From the NCBI RefSeq assembly GCF_000696095.1, contig NZ_BAYX01000013.1:124001-188000 (forward strand): a stretch of 64,000 bases of DNA. The letters run 5' to 3'. The position numbers were made by a program, and so were the translations under genes. Of this stretch, positions 33,175-42,639 are shown piece by piece. This stretch comes from Rhizobium rhizogenes NBRC 13257. GTDB lineage: Bacteria; Pseudomonadota; Alphaproteobacteria; Rhizobiales; Rhizobiaceae. Under the pieces are notes generated by a model. The model saw nothing but the letters and a program-made list of their open reading frames with translations, was not told the origin of the DNA and made no database searches. Positions within the stretch are counted from its first letter, which is position 1. Each line of letters opens with the position of its first letter.

Positions 33175-34083
33175 ATGAAAACCCGCCTTCTCCAGAATTG
33201 TATCTTCGACAAGCATTTCGCCCAGGTCCAGAAGGGGTTCGAACCGCTTGATTTTCGGCACAATCCGGAACCAGGTTTGCGCGAATTCCAAATTTTCCGC
33301 GAAATGTACGCCAATGGCAGTTACAAGAGCGCTGATATCGTCGGCGCCGTATCGACGCGGTTCCAAGGCAAAAGCCTCTTAGACGGGATTGAGGTGGACT
33401 CGTGGATCCAGGACAATCCCGGATACGATGTATATGTGGTCAACCCGTTTCCACAATTTGCCTATACGCACAAAAATTTATGGCAGTTTTCCGAAAACAC
33501 CAGGGATCCAAATTTTACGCAAAAGACACAGCGCGTCCTGGATAAGGCCGGCTTGAAATACGATTTGGCGGCACAGGGGCACCACACCAACAATATACTT
33601 TCTTGCTGTAGTTATTGGTTTGGAAATTCATTATTTTGGGAACAATATATGGAAGGAATGATCCTTCCAATACTTAATCTTTCCCAAGAGGACCTCGGAC
33701 AAGAGCTCTATTCATTTCTGCATGAAACGCAGGATTATTACGGAGTCGCTGCCCATGGTTGCGGTTCCCTTCCGTTTGTTCTTGAGAGAACGGTATCGAT
33801 ATTCCTCGCAAAGCATCCGGAAATAAAGGCCTTATTCTATCCTGCCGACAGGGAGAGAATCTACGATTGCTGTTTGTTCCAATTTGAGCGCGATCTTGTT
33901 CGACTCTTTGGCGATAAGGTGGACCAGTGGGACAAGGAGGGCGGAAATTCAGACGAAATGGAAACATACTTCCAGATGTCGTCGCGAATGTGCGGAAGCG
34001 GCTGGCGCCTCCACTTCAAGTTTTTCCCAATGTCATTTGAAAATGGCAATCCTCGGCCGGGTATGCCTTGGTTCCAGCAGTGA
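33175..34083 (+). CDS. Hypothetical protein of the polysaccharide cluster
   Basis: A soluble protein of 302 residues that I do not recognise. It has no signal peptide or membrane helix. Cysteines (ILSCCSYWF, YDCCLFQ) and aromatic residues are frequent. The segments DNPGYDVYVVNPFPQFAYTH and GCGSLPFVLERTVSIFLAKHP recall glycosyltransferases of the DUF4422-like kind, where a late Leu-Glu-Arg block precedes the end. I cannot confirm catalytic residues. Its place among glycan genes and its lower GC favour a role in the glycan, perhaps as a transferase. Start ATG at 33175. Confidence 0.65.
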   Translation: MKTRLLQNCIFDKHFAQVQKGFEPLDFRHNPEPGLREFQIFREMYANGSYKSADIVGAVSTRFQGKSLLDGIEVDSWIQDNPGYDVYVVNPFPQFAYTHKNLWQFSENTRDPNFTQKTQRVLDKAGLKYDLAAQGHHTNNILSCCSYWFGNSLFWEQYMEGMILPILNLSQEDLGQELYSFLHETQDYYGVAAHGCGSLPFVLERTVSIFLAKHPEIKALFYPADRERIYDCCLFQFERDLVRLFGDKVDQWDKEGGNSDEMETYFQMSSRMCGSGWRLHFKFFPMSFENGNPRPGMPWFQQ

Positions 34084-34245
34084 CGCCGTCTTTTCAGCAA
34101 TGAACCGGCGCGAGGAGAACGTTTGAAAAACATCGTTCCAGCGGTAAAAGATCTGGTTTTCGTCTGCGGACAACTGGAATCGTTCAGAGGAAACCAATAG
34201 GATCATGTCTCACGTTTAAAATAGAATACCACAAGGACTTAATCG

Positions 34246-35205
34246 TTGCGGCTCTTGTTAACCACCTATCACCAGGCTTTCCTTGCCCCCGGAGGGGGTG
34301 AGACCGAGCTGCATCAATTAGCCGACTATATCAATGATGTAGGTGTTCGGGCAGATCTCTACGGCCCGAATTCTCGACGCCTTAGCGCCTATGACGCCGT
34401 TATCCATTTTTCCGCGCATGGCGGCGGGGAAGGATTGCTGTCTGACATAAAGGCGGCGGGCAAGCCGATTGTCCTTATACCCAACTTCAATTTCTTCGAC
34501 CAAAAGCATAGCGCGCATGAGGTGGTGCAACGTCATCTGGATCTTGCCGATCTGGTTGTCCTGCGCACAAAGGTGGAGAAGGAACTTTGCCTGAAAAATT
34601 TTGCGGTGAGTGCTGATAAAGTTGCGATCATACCTCCCGGTATCGCGCCAGGTTTTGCGAAACCCGCTGAAGACGGACTTTTCCAGTCGGCGTACGGTGT
34701 TGACCAGTACATTCTCTGGGTCGGACAACTGGCGCAACACAAGCGTCAACTCGAAGCAATCAAAGCGTTGAGCGACAGCGAAATCCCGTTGGTATTTATC
34801 GGAGGTTATGCCGACAAGCATTATTACGATAAGTGCCGCGCGGCTGCCGGGGAGAATGTGCGGTTCCTCCCCTTTATGCAGCCTGCATCCGAGATCCTCC
34901 GCTCGGCCATGCAAAGTTGCTCGCTCTATCTCGAACTGGGAGACGATTCCCCAGGCTTTTCTTCGTTGGAAGCAGCACTGGCGGGAAGCCCGATGCTCAT
35001 CAACGACCATCCATGGTCACGAGAAATGTTCGGGGATTCGCTGACCTATATCGAGCCCGGGAACTGGGGCGGACTTGCAAATGCGGTCGAAATTGCATTG
35101 ACCCGTGGGGCAAGTGGTCAAATCACGGAACGCATCCGGCAAAAGCATTTGCAGCCAACGCCCACAAGGCAGATGGTGGAGCTTCTGGCTCAAACACTGA
35201 CATAA
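34246..35205 (+). CDS. Glycosyltransferase family 4 protein (TTG start)
   Basis: A 319-residue GT-B glycosyltransferase resembling the one at 25678-26655: the same MRLLLTTYHQAFLAPGGGE-type start and a comparable length. Donor-domain blocks are YILWVGQLAQHKRQLEAI and CSLYLELGDDSPGFSSLEAALAGSPMLIN, with the acidic signature. The start must be TTG at 34246, with AAGGA 8 bases upstream; no ATG fits. It is 160 bases from the preceding unknown gene, on the same strand. Confidence 0.78.
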   Translation: MRLLLTTYHQAFLAPGGGETELHQLADYINDVGVRADLYGPNSRRLSAYDAVIHFSAHGGGEGLLSDIKAAGKPIVLIPNFNFFDQKHSAHEVVQRHLDLADLVVLRTKVEKELCLKNFAVSADKVAIIPPGIAPGFAKPAEDGLFQSAYGVDQYILWVGQLAQHKRQLEAIKALSDSEIPLVFIGGYADKHYYDKCRAAAGENVRFLPFMQPASEILRSAMQSCSLYLELGDDSPGFSSLEAALAGSPMLINDHPWSREMFGDSLTYIEPGNWGGLANAVEIALTRGASGQITERIRQKHLQPTPTRQMVELLAQTLT

Positions 35206-35247
35206 AGCAACCCATGAGAGTCGGAAGGAAGTATAGCTTCCTTCCGC

Positions 35248-36210
35248 TTAGATGAGCGAAGAAAACAACCGGGCCGGATCCTCCTGGAGGTCATCGAGCA
35301 TATGGTAGATGCCAGCCTCGAGGGTAAGTTTCGGCCTCCATCCAAACTCTCTTTCCATTTTCGCTATATCAAGTACGCTGATTGGAATATCAAACGCGCG
35401 GCCGGGCTTGCGAACGACTTGCAGTTTCTTTTCTAAGCGTCGTTCTATACTCACCAGAATTTCGTTTATACTACAACCTTTGCCGCTGCCTATGTTGAAA
35501 ATCGGCGGAACTAGGTCTTGGTTTGGCAGCGCATCGGCCAAAGACAGCAGACCGCTCACAGCGTCTGAGACGTGAATAAAGTCGCGGACGACCTCACCGT
35601 CTCCCCATATCTCGATCGTCTGGTGAGATAGTGCCCGGTGGACCATGGTAGTCAGCACGCCCTGTGGACGTGTAACCATTTGGCCAGCCCCATAAGGATT
35701 TGCCACGCGCGCAATTCGCGTATCCAACCCATATAGACGATTATAGAATTTGATGTAGGTCTCGGCGGAGACCTTCGAGGCTCCGTATGCCGTGAGGGGG
35801 GCGAGTTCATGCGTCTCGGGAACGGGGATGGTATGCAATCTTCCGTAGACCGTTCCCCCAGAAGATGTGAAAATCAAACGCCCGCCACCGCGGCGCCGCA
35901 TTGCCTCAAGAATATTAATCGTCAGTCCAACATTGTCGACTAAATCTTCCAAGGGTTCCGCGTTTGCGGTTTGGGGAATAGTGCTCCACGCGTAGTTATG
36001 TACGATCTCGGCGTCCCCGATCAGCCTGTCAAAATCAGAGGCAACCGCTGTCGAAAGATTGGGCATTACGACCTTCGGCTGCTTGATGCCCGCACTGGCG
36101 GGATACGCCGACCGCACGACGACGGTCACGTCTTCTCCCCGAGCGATCAACGCTCTTGCCACGTGACGCCCGATAAAGCCTGCGCCTCCAAATATAACAT
36201 GCGATGTCAT
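35248..36210 (-). CDS. NAD-dependent sugar epimerase/dehydratase
   Basis: A 320-residue extended SDR acting on a nucleotide sugar. The cofactor motif is VIFGGAGFIGRHVARAL, the serine block FTSSGGTVYG, the catalytic YxxxK in AYGASKVSAETY, and RVANPYGAGQ and GDGEVVRDFIHVSDAV as in UDP-glucose 4-epimerases. The exact substrate (UDP-Glc, UDP-GlcNAc or a deoxysugar) cannot be told. The start overlaps the stop of the large RgpF-like gene (ATGA), so the two are co-translated. Confidence 0.85.
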   Translation of the reverse strand: MTSHVIFGGAGFIGRHVARALIARGEDVTVVVRSAYPASAGIKQPKVVMPNLSTAVASDFDRLIGDAEIVHNYAWSTIPQTANAEPLEDLVDNVGLTINILEAMRRRGGGRLIFTSSGGTVYGRLHTIPVPETHELAPLTAYGASKVSAETYIKFYNRLYGLDTRIARVANPYGAGQMVTRPQGVLTTMVHRALSHQTIEIWGDGEVVRDFIHVSDAVSGLLSLADALPNQDLVPPIFNIGSGKGCSINEILVSIERRLEKKLQVVRKPGRAFDIPISVLDIAKMEREFGWRPKLTLEAGIYHMLDDLQEDPARLFSSLI

Positions 36211-38705
36211 CTGTTTACGCCAGCCACGTGCGTAGTCGCGTACGCAAAACCCGCCTTTTCCACCGCGAATGGTATCAAGCGCTCAAGTGCGTGGAGAATG
36301 GTTCCGTCAATAGGAAGAGGCTCGGCAGGAATTTCCGATAAGTCTAGCTTCATTTCAAATAGCGGCTTAAGCGCCTCTGGTCTCGCCCAAAACATAGTCC
36401 CGATCGGAAAGTCAAAATGTGTTGGAAGCGGCTTGGTCAAGCCGATCCTTTTCGCCAACTCTATACCTACCGCCTCGTTCAAATCCCAGCCATTCAAGTG
36501 AGGATCCTCCGGAAAGACTAGGCCAATATTCGGGTGGTCAGCAAAGGCGGCAGCGATAATGTCAAGCATTGGATATTTATTGCCCAACAAATGTTGCCAG
36601 GCAAAATTCCGCCAGCGATCGCCCACGGCAGTTTCCACATGGCCGCTCTTTTTTCCGTGGAGGTGCCCGACAATATCGTAATGCCGCCCAAGGCGCTCCG
36701 GCATATCCTTGATGAAGGAAAATATGTCGCGCCCCTTGTTCGGTACGGTCCAAACGTCTTTTGCACTCCATCGTGTTTTACCAAGAGTCGCTTGAATTTC
36801 TCGAACCTTTTCCTCACTCGTCGTGGTAATAAAAAGATCCGGCTTCGTCTCATTTACTTCGAGGCATTGTAGAAATTCATCCAGCAAATCCGTGTAGTGG
36901 AAATGACCGTGGACCGCCACACGCAAGTTAGGTTCCAACACCGCCTCAGACGGCCTGATGACGTAATGGGACCACGGTCCGGCTGGCTTTCCCTTCGCCA
37001 AAAAGTCAGTCAAAGGATCTCTGAAACTACCAGAATCATTCGGATTGTTTAGATCGTAAATCAGAGGGTTAAAGCCAACCATCGGCCTGCGAACGAAAAT
37101 GCCCGCATCTCTGCGGCTCAATGGCCACGCGAGGCGTACACCATTCATATATCGCTTCACGGCAGTGGTGTCGTCGAACGCCAAACCGTGTTCGCCAAAG
37201 TAGAATGCCTTGTCGAATGCCTTAGCGTCGACAACTCTCGTAACATCCGATTCGATCTGCTTTATTGCCGACGCTGCTTGCCTTCCCAACTGATCAATCC
37301 GCGCAACATATGATTTCATGTCGAATGTCTTTTTGGCGTATTGCTTTAGTGACTTTGAGAGCGCACTCGACTCTGCCCTTTTGTCAATTAAATCACCAAT
37401 GATTTTTGCAGCCCTATCAACCCTAACGTATGGGGCGACTAGGAAGCTTGTTGCAGCGTCTTGTTCCAAAATGTCGGCAAAACCGGTTGCGTCTTTAAAG
37501 CATAAAATTGGGACCCCCGCGAGAGCCGCGTCAATTGCAACATTGGGAAGCGGATCAATACGAGAGCTCAAAAACAAAAGATCTGCAGCATTGAAATACG
37601 GCGTTAGATCATCGACTTCGTCGAGGAACTCAAAAACACTCTCAAGCCCGCTTTTCTTGATGTGAGCTTCGATAGCGAGCTTGTAGCGCACATCCCCCGG
37701 ATTGTGGTGGCCTATCCAAATGAACCTGAAATCGTCTCGATTCAACTCTCGATAAAGGAAATCGGCCACTGATACGAATAAGTCCACTCCCTTGCGGTAG
37801 GTAATGGTGCCCATACCAAATACGGTAAAACGACCATCCTTGGCAAAGGGTCTGTCAACAGTCCCGCTTTCTTTCGCAAATTCGTCCGATTTGGCCGGGA
37901 TGACAGACGGCCCCTGAGGAAAAACCAGTACATTGCGCCCGCGCAACAGCGGATACATCGCTTGAGAATCTTCTGCGACAATTCTGGTAGGAAAGACTAT
38001 GTGAGATGCCTTTTGATAAAGTTCATCCAATGATCCGAGAGGAGGAGAATCCATGGCAAATTCGTGGACAAGCGCCACAACGGGTACGCCAAATTGTTCC
38101 AAATGAACTGCCAAAGACTTCGTTACGGAACTATTCGCTACTGCGTACAAGGGCCGATATCGCGCCACGAGTTGCTCAACTAGCGCCTTCCCCTCCCACC
38201 CATCCAATGCGACGCCCGGTGGGATGATGATAGTGGCTGCCGCACTTTTTTCAAAAGACGGAAGTATCGAACCCGTCTTCATCACCACTGCTATGACGTT
38301 ATATGAATCCCTCAGTTCATTGATGATGTTTAGTCCGAGGATAGGCGCACCCGTACGAGTGGCCTCGTGCGCAAGAACCAGTACAGTATCGAGGTTCGGG
38401 TCAAATTTTGAGTCGTCGTACGCTAGATTGCTGACTGTGCTGCGGCTTATTCGGCCCTCTGCAAGGCCATACAGGGCATAATGTCCGAACAAGGTATATT
38501 TTGAATTTGCGACGTCCGGATTCTTTTTTGCGTAAAAGACTGGATCAAAATCAGCATTAGGAGAAAGCCCCTGTTGTTCCCCGATTTCGATATAGTGATC
38601 GACGGCCCTCATGCCCAAGCGTCTTGCTTCCTGGGACAAAACATAAAAGTTTTCATCGAAATAGCGCTCGATGGCTTTTTTTTCACGCTCGGAAATATCT
38701 TTCAC
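36207..38705 (-). CDS. Large glycosyltransferase with C-terminal rhamnan-synthesis (RgpF) domain
   Basis: An 832-residue three-part protein. The N-terminus (about 10-85) has two short repeats of the type YFDENFY...HYIEIGEQQGLSPN and FDPVFYAKKNPDV...GHYALYGLAEGR, known from rhizobial glycan enzymes. A GT4-like domain spans about 105-460 (RFTVFGMGTITYRKGVDLFV, ADLLFLSSRIDPLPNVAIDAALAGVP). An RgpF domain covers about 600-832 (AVHGHFHYTDLLDEFLQCL, VWTVPNKGRDIFSF, VGHLHGKKSGH, DFPIGTMFWARPEALKPL). RgpF proteins act in rhamnose-containing glycans, matching the rfbABCD genes here. Confidence 0.85.
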   Translation of the reverse strand: MKDISEREKKAIERYFDENFYVLSQEARRLGMRAVDHYIEIGEQQGLSPNADFDPVFYAKKNPDVANSKYTLFGHYALYGLAEGRISRSTVSNLAYDDSKFDPNLDTVLVLAHEATRTGAPILGLNIINELRDSYNVIAVVMKTGSILPSFEKSAAATIIIPPGVALDGWEGKALVEQLVARYRPLYAVANSSVTKSLAVHLEQFGVPVVALVHEFAMDSPPLGSLDELYQKASHIVFPTRIVAEDSQAMYPLLRGRNVLVFPQGPSVIPAKSDEFAKESGTVDRPFAKDGRFTVFGMGTITYRKGVDLFVSVADFLYRELNRDDFRFIWIGHHNPGDVRYKLAIEAHIKKSGLESVFEFLDEVDDLTPYFNAADLLFLSSRIDPLPNVAIDAALAGVPILCFKDATGFADILEQDAATSFLVAPYVRVDRAAKIIGDLIDKRAESSALSKSLKQYAKKTFDMKSYVARIDQLGRQAASAIKQIESDVTRVVDAKAFDKAFYFGEHGLAFDDTTAVKRYMNGVRLAWPLSRRDAGIFVRRPMVGFNPLIYDLNNPNDSGSFRDPLTDFLAKGKPAGPWSHYVIRPSEAVLEPNLRVAVHGHFHYTDLLDEFLQCLEVNETKPDLFITTTSEEKVREIQATLGKTRWSAKDVWTVPNKGRDIFSFIKDMPERLGRHYDIVGHLHGKKSGHVETAVGDRWRNFAWQHLLGNKYPMLDIIAAAFADHPNIGLVFPEDPHLNGWDLNEAVGIELAKRIGLTKPLPTHFDFPIGTMFWARPEALKPLFEMKLDLSEIPAEPLPIDGTILHALERLIPFAVEKAGFAYATTHVAGVNR

Positions 38706-39035
38706 GCCAATTTTCTCTACCTTGACAGAGCCGTCATTTGAAGCTGCTGATGCCCTATTGCCGAATTTTCCGACGAGCCACCGCGTGGTAAACTCTTAAA
38801 AACCATCTATCTGACTCGTTCAGCAGTTTCGCCTTTGGATATACCATTCGAAATCGAAATCCAATCTGCTAAGTGAAAACCTTCCGGACGTCGGTCCTTA
38901 GTGAGTGGATTGACATATTTCACTCGGTGGACAGGTCCGCTACGATTGGTGGTAGATCGCAATTCAAGACTACAGCAGAGAGCGTCGCGTTCAGGCGACG
39001 GCAACAAAAAAGCAGGCAAAGGTGGCGGATCGCAA
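38706..39035. other. Divergent promoter region between two large glycosyltransferases
   Basis: About 330 bases, fairly AT-rich, between genes reading away from each other. I see no further gene, and no hairpin strong enough to list. Confidence 0.45.
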
Positions 39036-41003
39036 ATGATGTCCGAAACGTTCGTGTTCAATAGAACATTTAAGTATAGTGTACCCAAGTCGCTGATTGG
39101 TGTCTGGGTCGGTGCTGGCGCGGGTTTTCAAATGGCCTACGACATTGGCTCTGACGAAGGGTTGGACGACCTCATGTATTGGTGGCTGTCGGCCGGTCGT
39201 AGCGAGTTTCCTGGGGTCAGGGATGTTACAGACCAGACAATCATTGAGGAACTCCACCTGGCCCCTATGACAAAGTTTCTGGACGCATCTCCTGAAATTG
39301 AGTTAACCGGTCTTCTCCAACTTGTTCTACGACATCGTTACGATTTGCAGGCCCTCTGGGATGTTTCTACACGAGAAGGAATTTCTGATTGCTGGGATTG
39401 GTGGCTGTCCTACGGCTACAAAGAATACTTTGGACAATCCAATTGGCTTAGAAAAGCAGAGGCAATTTCTTTATTACAGTGCACGGCTGTAAATAAATTA
39501 CCCGATGACTCTGCGTTTTCTAGCCTTTTATACAAACTGTTTGTCAGCCTTACGGTGTATATGCCCACGGCAATAAATAAGAAACAAATATGTTACCAGA
39601 CTAACATCCCATTTGTGCAAAGAAGAATCACTATCGATCTTGAAAATCCGTCAACGTTTTTAACATTGATTTACATGAACAGGATAGATCTGCGCGAGTT
39701 TGCCGATATCTCAACGTTAGAAGGACGAACGCAGATCGAGCAATGGTGGATCTCTAATGGCCGAGCTGAATACTTCGGTCGACTAGAGTCAGACCTAATT
39801 TTAGAGCAGGACGAAGTCGCTCGCCAGGAATCGGCGCGAAATATATCGAATACCTCCGACGTATTTGCGACGAAGCATGGAGTCTCGCCGCCCAATTTCT
39901 CTAACAATGTTGCACTGATCGGATACCCTAAAGGCGAGTTTGGCCTTGGAGAGGATATTCGGTTGCTGCGGTCATCATTAACTACCGTGGGAATCGCACC
40001 AGAAGTTATCCAAGCCCCGTGGCAAATTTCTGCACGTCAAGCAATCGACGAACCCTCCATTGATGCACATTCGGCTACTTTCGACGGTGACGTGATGATC
40101 TACGTCATGCCGGCCTTCGATACTCTAACGTTGCTAAACAAGGTCGGCCCTAGCGCCTTTTCCGCTCGACGAAAAATCGGTTTCTGGCAATGGGAGCTGG
40201 AACGGTTTCCGCCGCCCGCCAGAATGGCAATGGAATTGGTCGACGAGATCTGGTGCCACTCGGAACATTCAGCTCGTGCATTTCGAGGCGCGACGGACAA
40301 GCCTGTCATCAGGGTGCCGCTGCCCGTGATGGTGCCCGAGCTCCCCACAGTTTCGCGATCAAATTTTGGCCTAGAGGACGACAGCTTCGTCGTCTTCACC
40401 AGTTTCGATGGAGCCTCCTCTATCTCACGCAAAAATCCCTTGGGCGCTATCCTTGCGTTTCAATCGGCTTTCCCCCGTGAAACCCACCGCAAGGCGCGGC
40501 TGATTGTCAAGGCAATGAATGTGCACGACGATTCGCTTTGGCGCGAATGCATGCGCAAGGCCGCGCAGGATCCGCGCATTATCATCCGCAACACGGTCAT
40601 GGATCGCCTCGAGTATTACGAACTGCTGCAGTGTTGTGACGTGGTCTTGTCGCTGCATCGGGCGGAAGGGTTTGGACGTCTTATGGCGGAGGCGATGGCG
40701 TTGGGAATTCCGGTCGTGGCATCCGCATATTCTGGCAATATGGATTTTATGAACGATAAGAATAGCTGGCTCGTGAGCGGCGAAACGCTTCCCGTGCTAT
40801 TTGGGGACTATCCATTTTATCAGGATCAAATTTGGTTCGAGCCGGATGTAGGTTCGGCGGCGGAAGCCCTTAGAGATTGCGCGAGCAACGCTGAAAAACG
40901 CGGACAGCTTGTTATCGCTGCCAAGCAGACGATGGATCGTTACAGCACTCAAAATTGCGGGAGAGAATATCTCAAATTATTGAAAAGCAGAGCTTCGAAA
41001 TGA
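39036..41003 (+). CDS. Glycosyltransferase with N-terminal WWLS-type repeats
   Basis: A 655-residue protein. The N-terminal third has three related units of roughly 40 residues ending in a tryptophan motif: DLMYWWLSAGRSEF, DCWDWWLSYGYKEYFG and QIEQWWISNGRAEYFG, each preceded by an acidic Ile/Val-x-(Ser/Gly)-x-Glu-Gly stretch. The C-terminal half is a GT4-type transferase (NVALIGYPKGEFGLGEDIRL, FWQWELERFP, IWCHSEHSARAF, VLSLHRAEGFGRLMAEAMALGIPVV). The repeats may bind sugar chains or partners. Start ATG at 39036, since the upstream open part is unlike protein. Confidence 0.78.
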   Translation: MMSETFVFNRTFKYSVPKSLIGVWVGAGAGFQMAYDIGSDEGLDDLMYWWLSAGRSEFPGVRDVTDQTIIEELHLAPMTKFLDASPEIELTGLLQLVLRHRYDLQALWDVSTREGISDCWDWWLSYGYKEYFGQSNWLRKAEAISLLQCTAVNKLPDDSAFSSLLYKLFVSLTVYMPTAINKKQICYQTNIPFVQRRITIDLENPSTFLTLIYMNRIDLREFADISTLEGRTQIEQWWISNGRAEYFGRLESDLILEQDEVARQESARNISNTSDVFATKHGVSPPNFSNNVALIGYPKGEFGLGEDIRLLRSSLTTVGIAPEVIQAPWQISARQAIDEPSIDAHSATFDGDVMIYVMPAFDTLTLLNKVGPSAFSARRKIGFWQWELERFPPPARMAMELVDEIWCHSEHSARAFRGATDKPVIRVPLPVMVPELPTVSRSNFGLEDDSFVVFTSFDGASSISRKNPLGAILAFQSAFPRETHRKARLIVKAMNVHDDSLWRECMRKAAQDPRIIIRNTVMDRLEYYELLQCCDVVLSLHRAEGFGRLMAEAMALGIPVVASAYSGNMDFMNDKNSWLVSGETLPVLFGDYPFYQDQIWFEPDVGSAAEALRDCASNAEKRGQLVIAAKQTMDRYSTQNCGREYLKLLKSRASK

Positions 41004-41037
41004 GGCCTTGCTATACGAATTTTCGCGAAGAACAGGC

Positions 41038-42153
41038 CTATGGCCGTGCCAACAGGTCCCGATAAAGCTCCGCATAGGCGTTCCCCATACGCTCTGCGGT
41101 GAAATTTTCCTGGTAGCGCGTCCGTGCCGCGCTGCCTAGGTTGGCTGAACGTATGCGGTCATTGGCTATGGCATTCATTGCCGTTGCCAAGGCTTCTGCG
41201 TCGTTGGGGAGGACGACGACCCCCGTCTTTCCTTCGACATTGACGAAACTTGTTCCGGTTCCGATCTCGCAGGAAACCATAGGTTTGCCGAACATGGCGG
41301 CCTCGACTAAGGAAAGGCCAAAGGCCTCCGAGCGTAAATGGGAAGGGAATACGAAGCCGGTACACAGTTCGAAAAGGGCAGATTTGTCGATGTCTGGCAA
41401 CGCGCCAAGAAAGGACACGTTTGCCAGATTGTTGACATTTGCATATTTTTGCAACGAACGATCCATCGGACCGTCTCCCACGATGACAATATCCAGATTA
41501 GTCCTCTTCGCGGCCTCCAGTAGAATATGGACGCCTTTGTAGTAGCGCAGAACACCGACAAAAAGGAAGAATGGCCGGGGTAGACGCTCGCGCCAGCGCG
41601 CCTTGGTGTCTTCCTCCGCCCTGGGGTATTCCGCTTCGTCGAGCCCCAATGGAATGATGATCGTCTTCTCTTTGTAGCGCTGCAGTACATCGCTGGTTGC
41701 GAGATAGTTTGGCGACGTGGCGACGATCCTGTCGACGCTATCGAGGAAGCGGTGCATTAGCGGCCTGTACAGTTTCAACAGAAACTTTTGCTTCACGATA
41801 TCGGAGTGGTAGGTAACAACGGTCGGCTTATGGGGAGGATGAACAAGATGAACTAGGTCCATCAGTGGCCAGGGAAAATGGTAGTGAACAATATCGGCCA
41901 TATTTGACAGCTCGCGAAACCTTCCGAAGACGTCGCGCGAAAATCCAGTTGATGCAAACTCAAAATCGAGCTTGGATTTATAGGCCATGTACCCGTGAAA
42001 TTTGACTGTGTTTTCTGTTGGAATTTTGCTCAGCGATAGGACGTCGGATTCTATACCCTTTGTGGAGGCGCCCCTGATAATCGCATGAATCGTCCGCTCG
42101 ACGCCTCCGAAGGTATCTGGCCAATACGTCTTGAAGAAATGTAGGACCCGCAT
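41038..42153 (-). CDS. Glycosyltransferase family 4 protein
   Basis: A 371-residue GT-B glycosyltransferase. It opens MRVLHFFKTYWPDTFGGVE, which is typical of the family. The donor domain shows FLFVGVLRYYKGVHILLEA, IVIVGDGPMDRSLQKYA and VFPSHLRSEAFGLSLVEAAMFGKPMVSCE, the full GT4 signature with both glutamates. It is convergent with the preceding gene, ending 34 bases after it. It is the last recognisable glycan gene before the conjugation region, so it may mark the end of the polysaccharide island. Confidence 0.88.
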   Translation of the reverse strand: MRVLHFFKTYWPDTFGGVERTIHAIIRGASTKGIESDVLSLSKIPTENTVKFHGYMAYKSKLDFEFASTGFSRDVFGRFRELSNMADIVHYHFPWPLMDLVHLVHPPHKPTVVTYHSDIVKQKFLLKLYRPLMHRFLDSVDRIVATSPNYLATSDVLQRYKEKTIIIPLGLDEAEYPRAEEDTKARWRERLPRPFFLFVGVLRYYKGVHILLEAAKRTNLDIVIVGDGPMDRSLQKYANVNNLANVSFLGALPDIDKSALFELCTGFVFPSHLRSEAFGLSLVEAAMFGKPMVSCEIGTGTSFVNVEGKTGVVVLPNDAEALATAMNAIANDRIRSANLGSAARTRYQENFTAERMGNAYAELYRDLLARP

Positions 42154-42639
42154 TTTATTCCCGCGCAGAATAACTTAGCTCGTTGTCAGCTGGCTTGTTG
42201 TTGTTCCACTCATTCACGACCGCGAGAATGGCGGCTTTAGGACGTGCTGGAAAAACCGATATAGAGCAAGTCGTGGAAAATGATAGTCACTACGCGTTTG
42301 TCAACCTAGAAGACGCGCGTGAAGGTCGAGAACCAGCTTCCGCATGATGTGTTCGCCGGGCTGAAAAACCTGAGGTCGCGGCCGCCGTTTCGCTCTTCCG
42401 GTGTCGCTTTCACTTCCCGATTTCAACCGGAGAAAAGTCCTATATCCGGCGCACTTAGGCGGCAAAAGCAGGGCGATCTATCGCTAACGATTTTAATTCG
42501 TCACCTGGCCTATGCCCTGGGGGCATGCCGTCTCGTACCTTGTCGAGCAAATCGCACAACAGAAAAATCATTGCCAGGTCACGCTCTATGACCGCTGGCT
42601 GCCGGAATTCGTTACTGGCTTCGTGGTCAACGACAAAGC
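42154..42639. other. Junction region between glycan and conjugation genes
   Basis: About 490 bases without a confident gene. The end of the stretch contains a 43-codon plus-strand frame (42512-42643) reading MPWGHAVSYLVEQIAQQ then YDRWLPEFVTGFVVNDKA. It looks like the tail of a protein rather than an intact gene and is preceded by in-frame stops, so it may be the decayed 3' end of a lost gene at the boundary of the element. I cannot name the parent family. Confidence 0.4.

Noticed and set aside
42319..42591. 90-codon plus-strand frame in the junction region
   Set aside because: Composition unlike a protein and no known domain; only the short tail frame in another phase looks like a decayed gene end.
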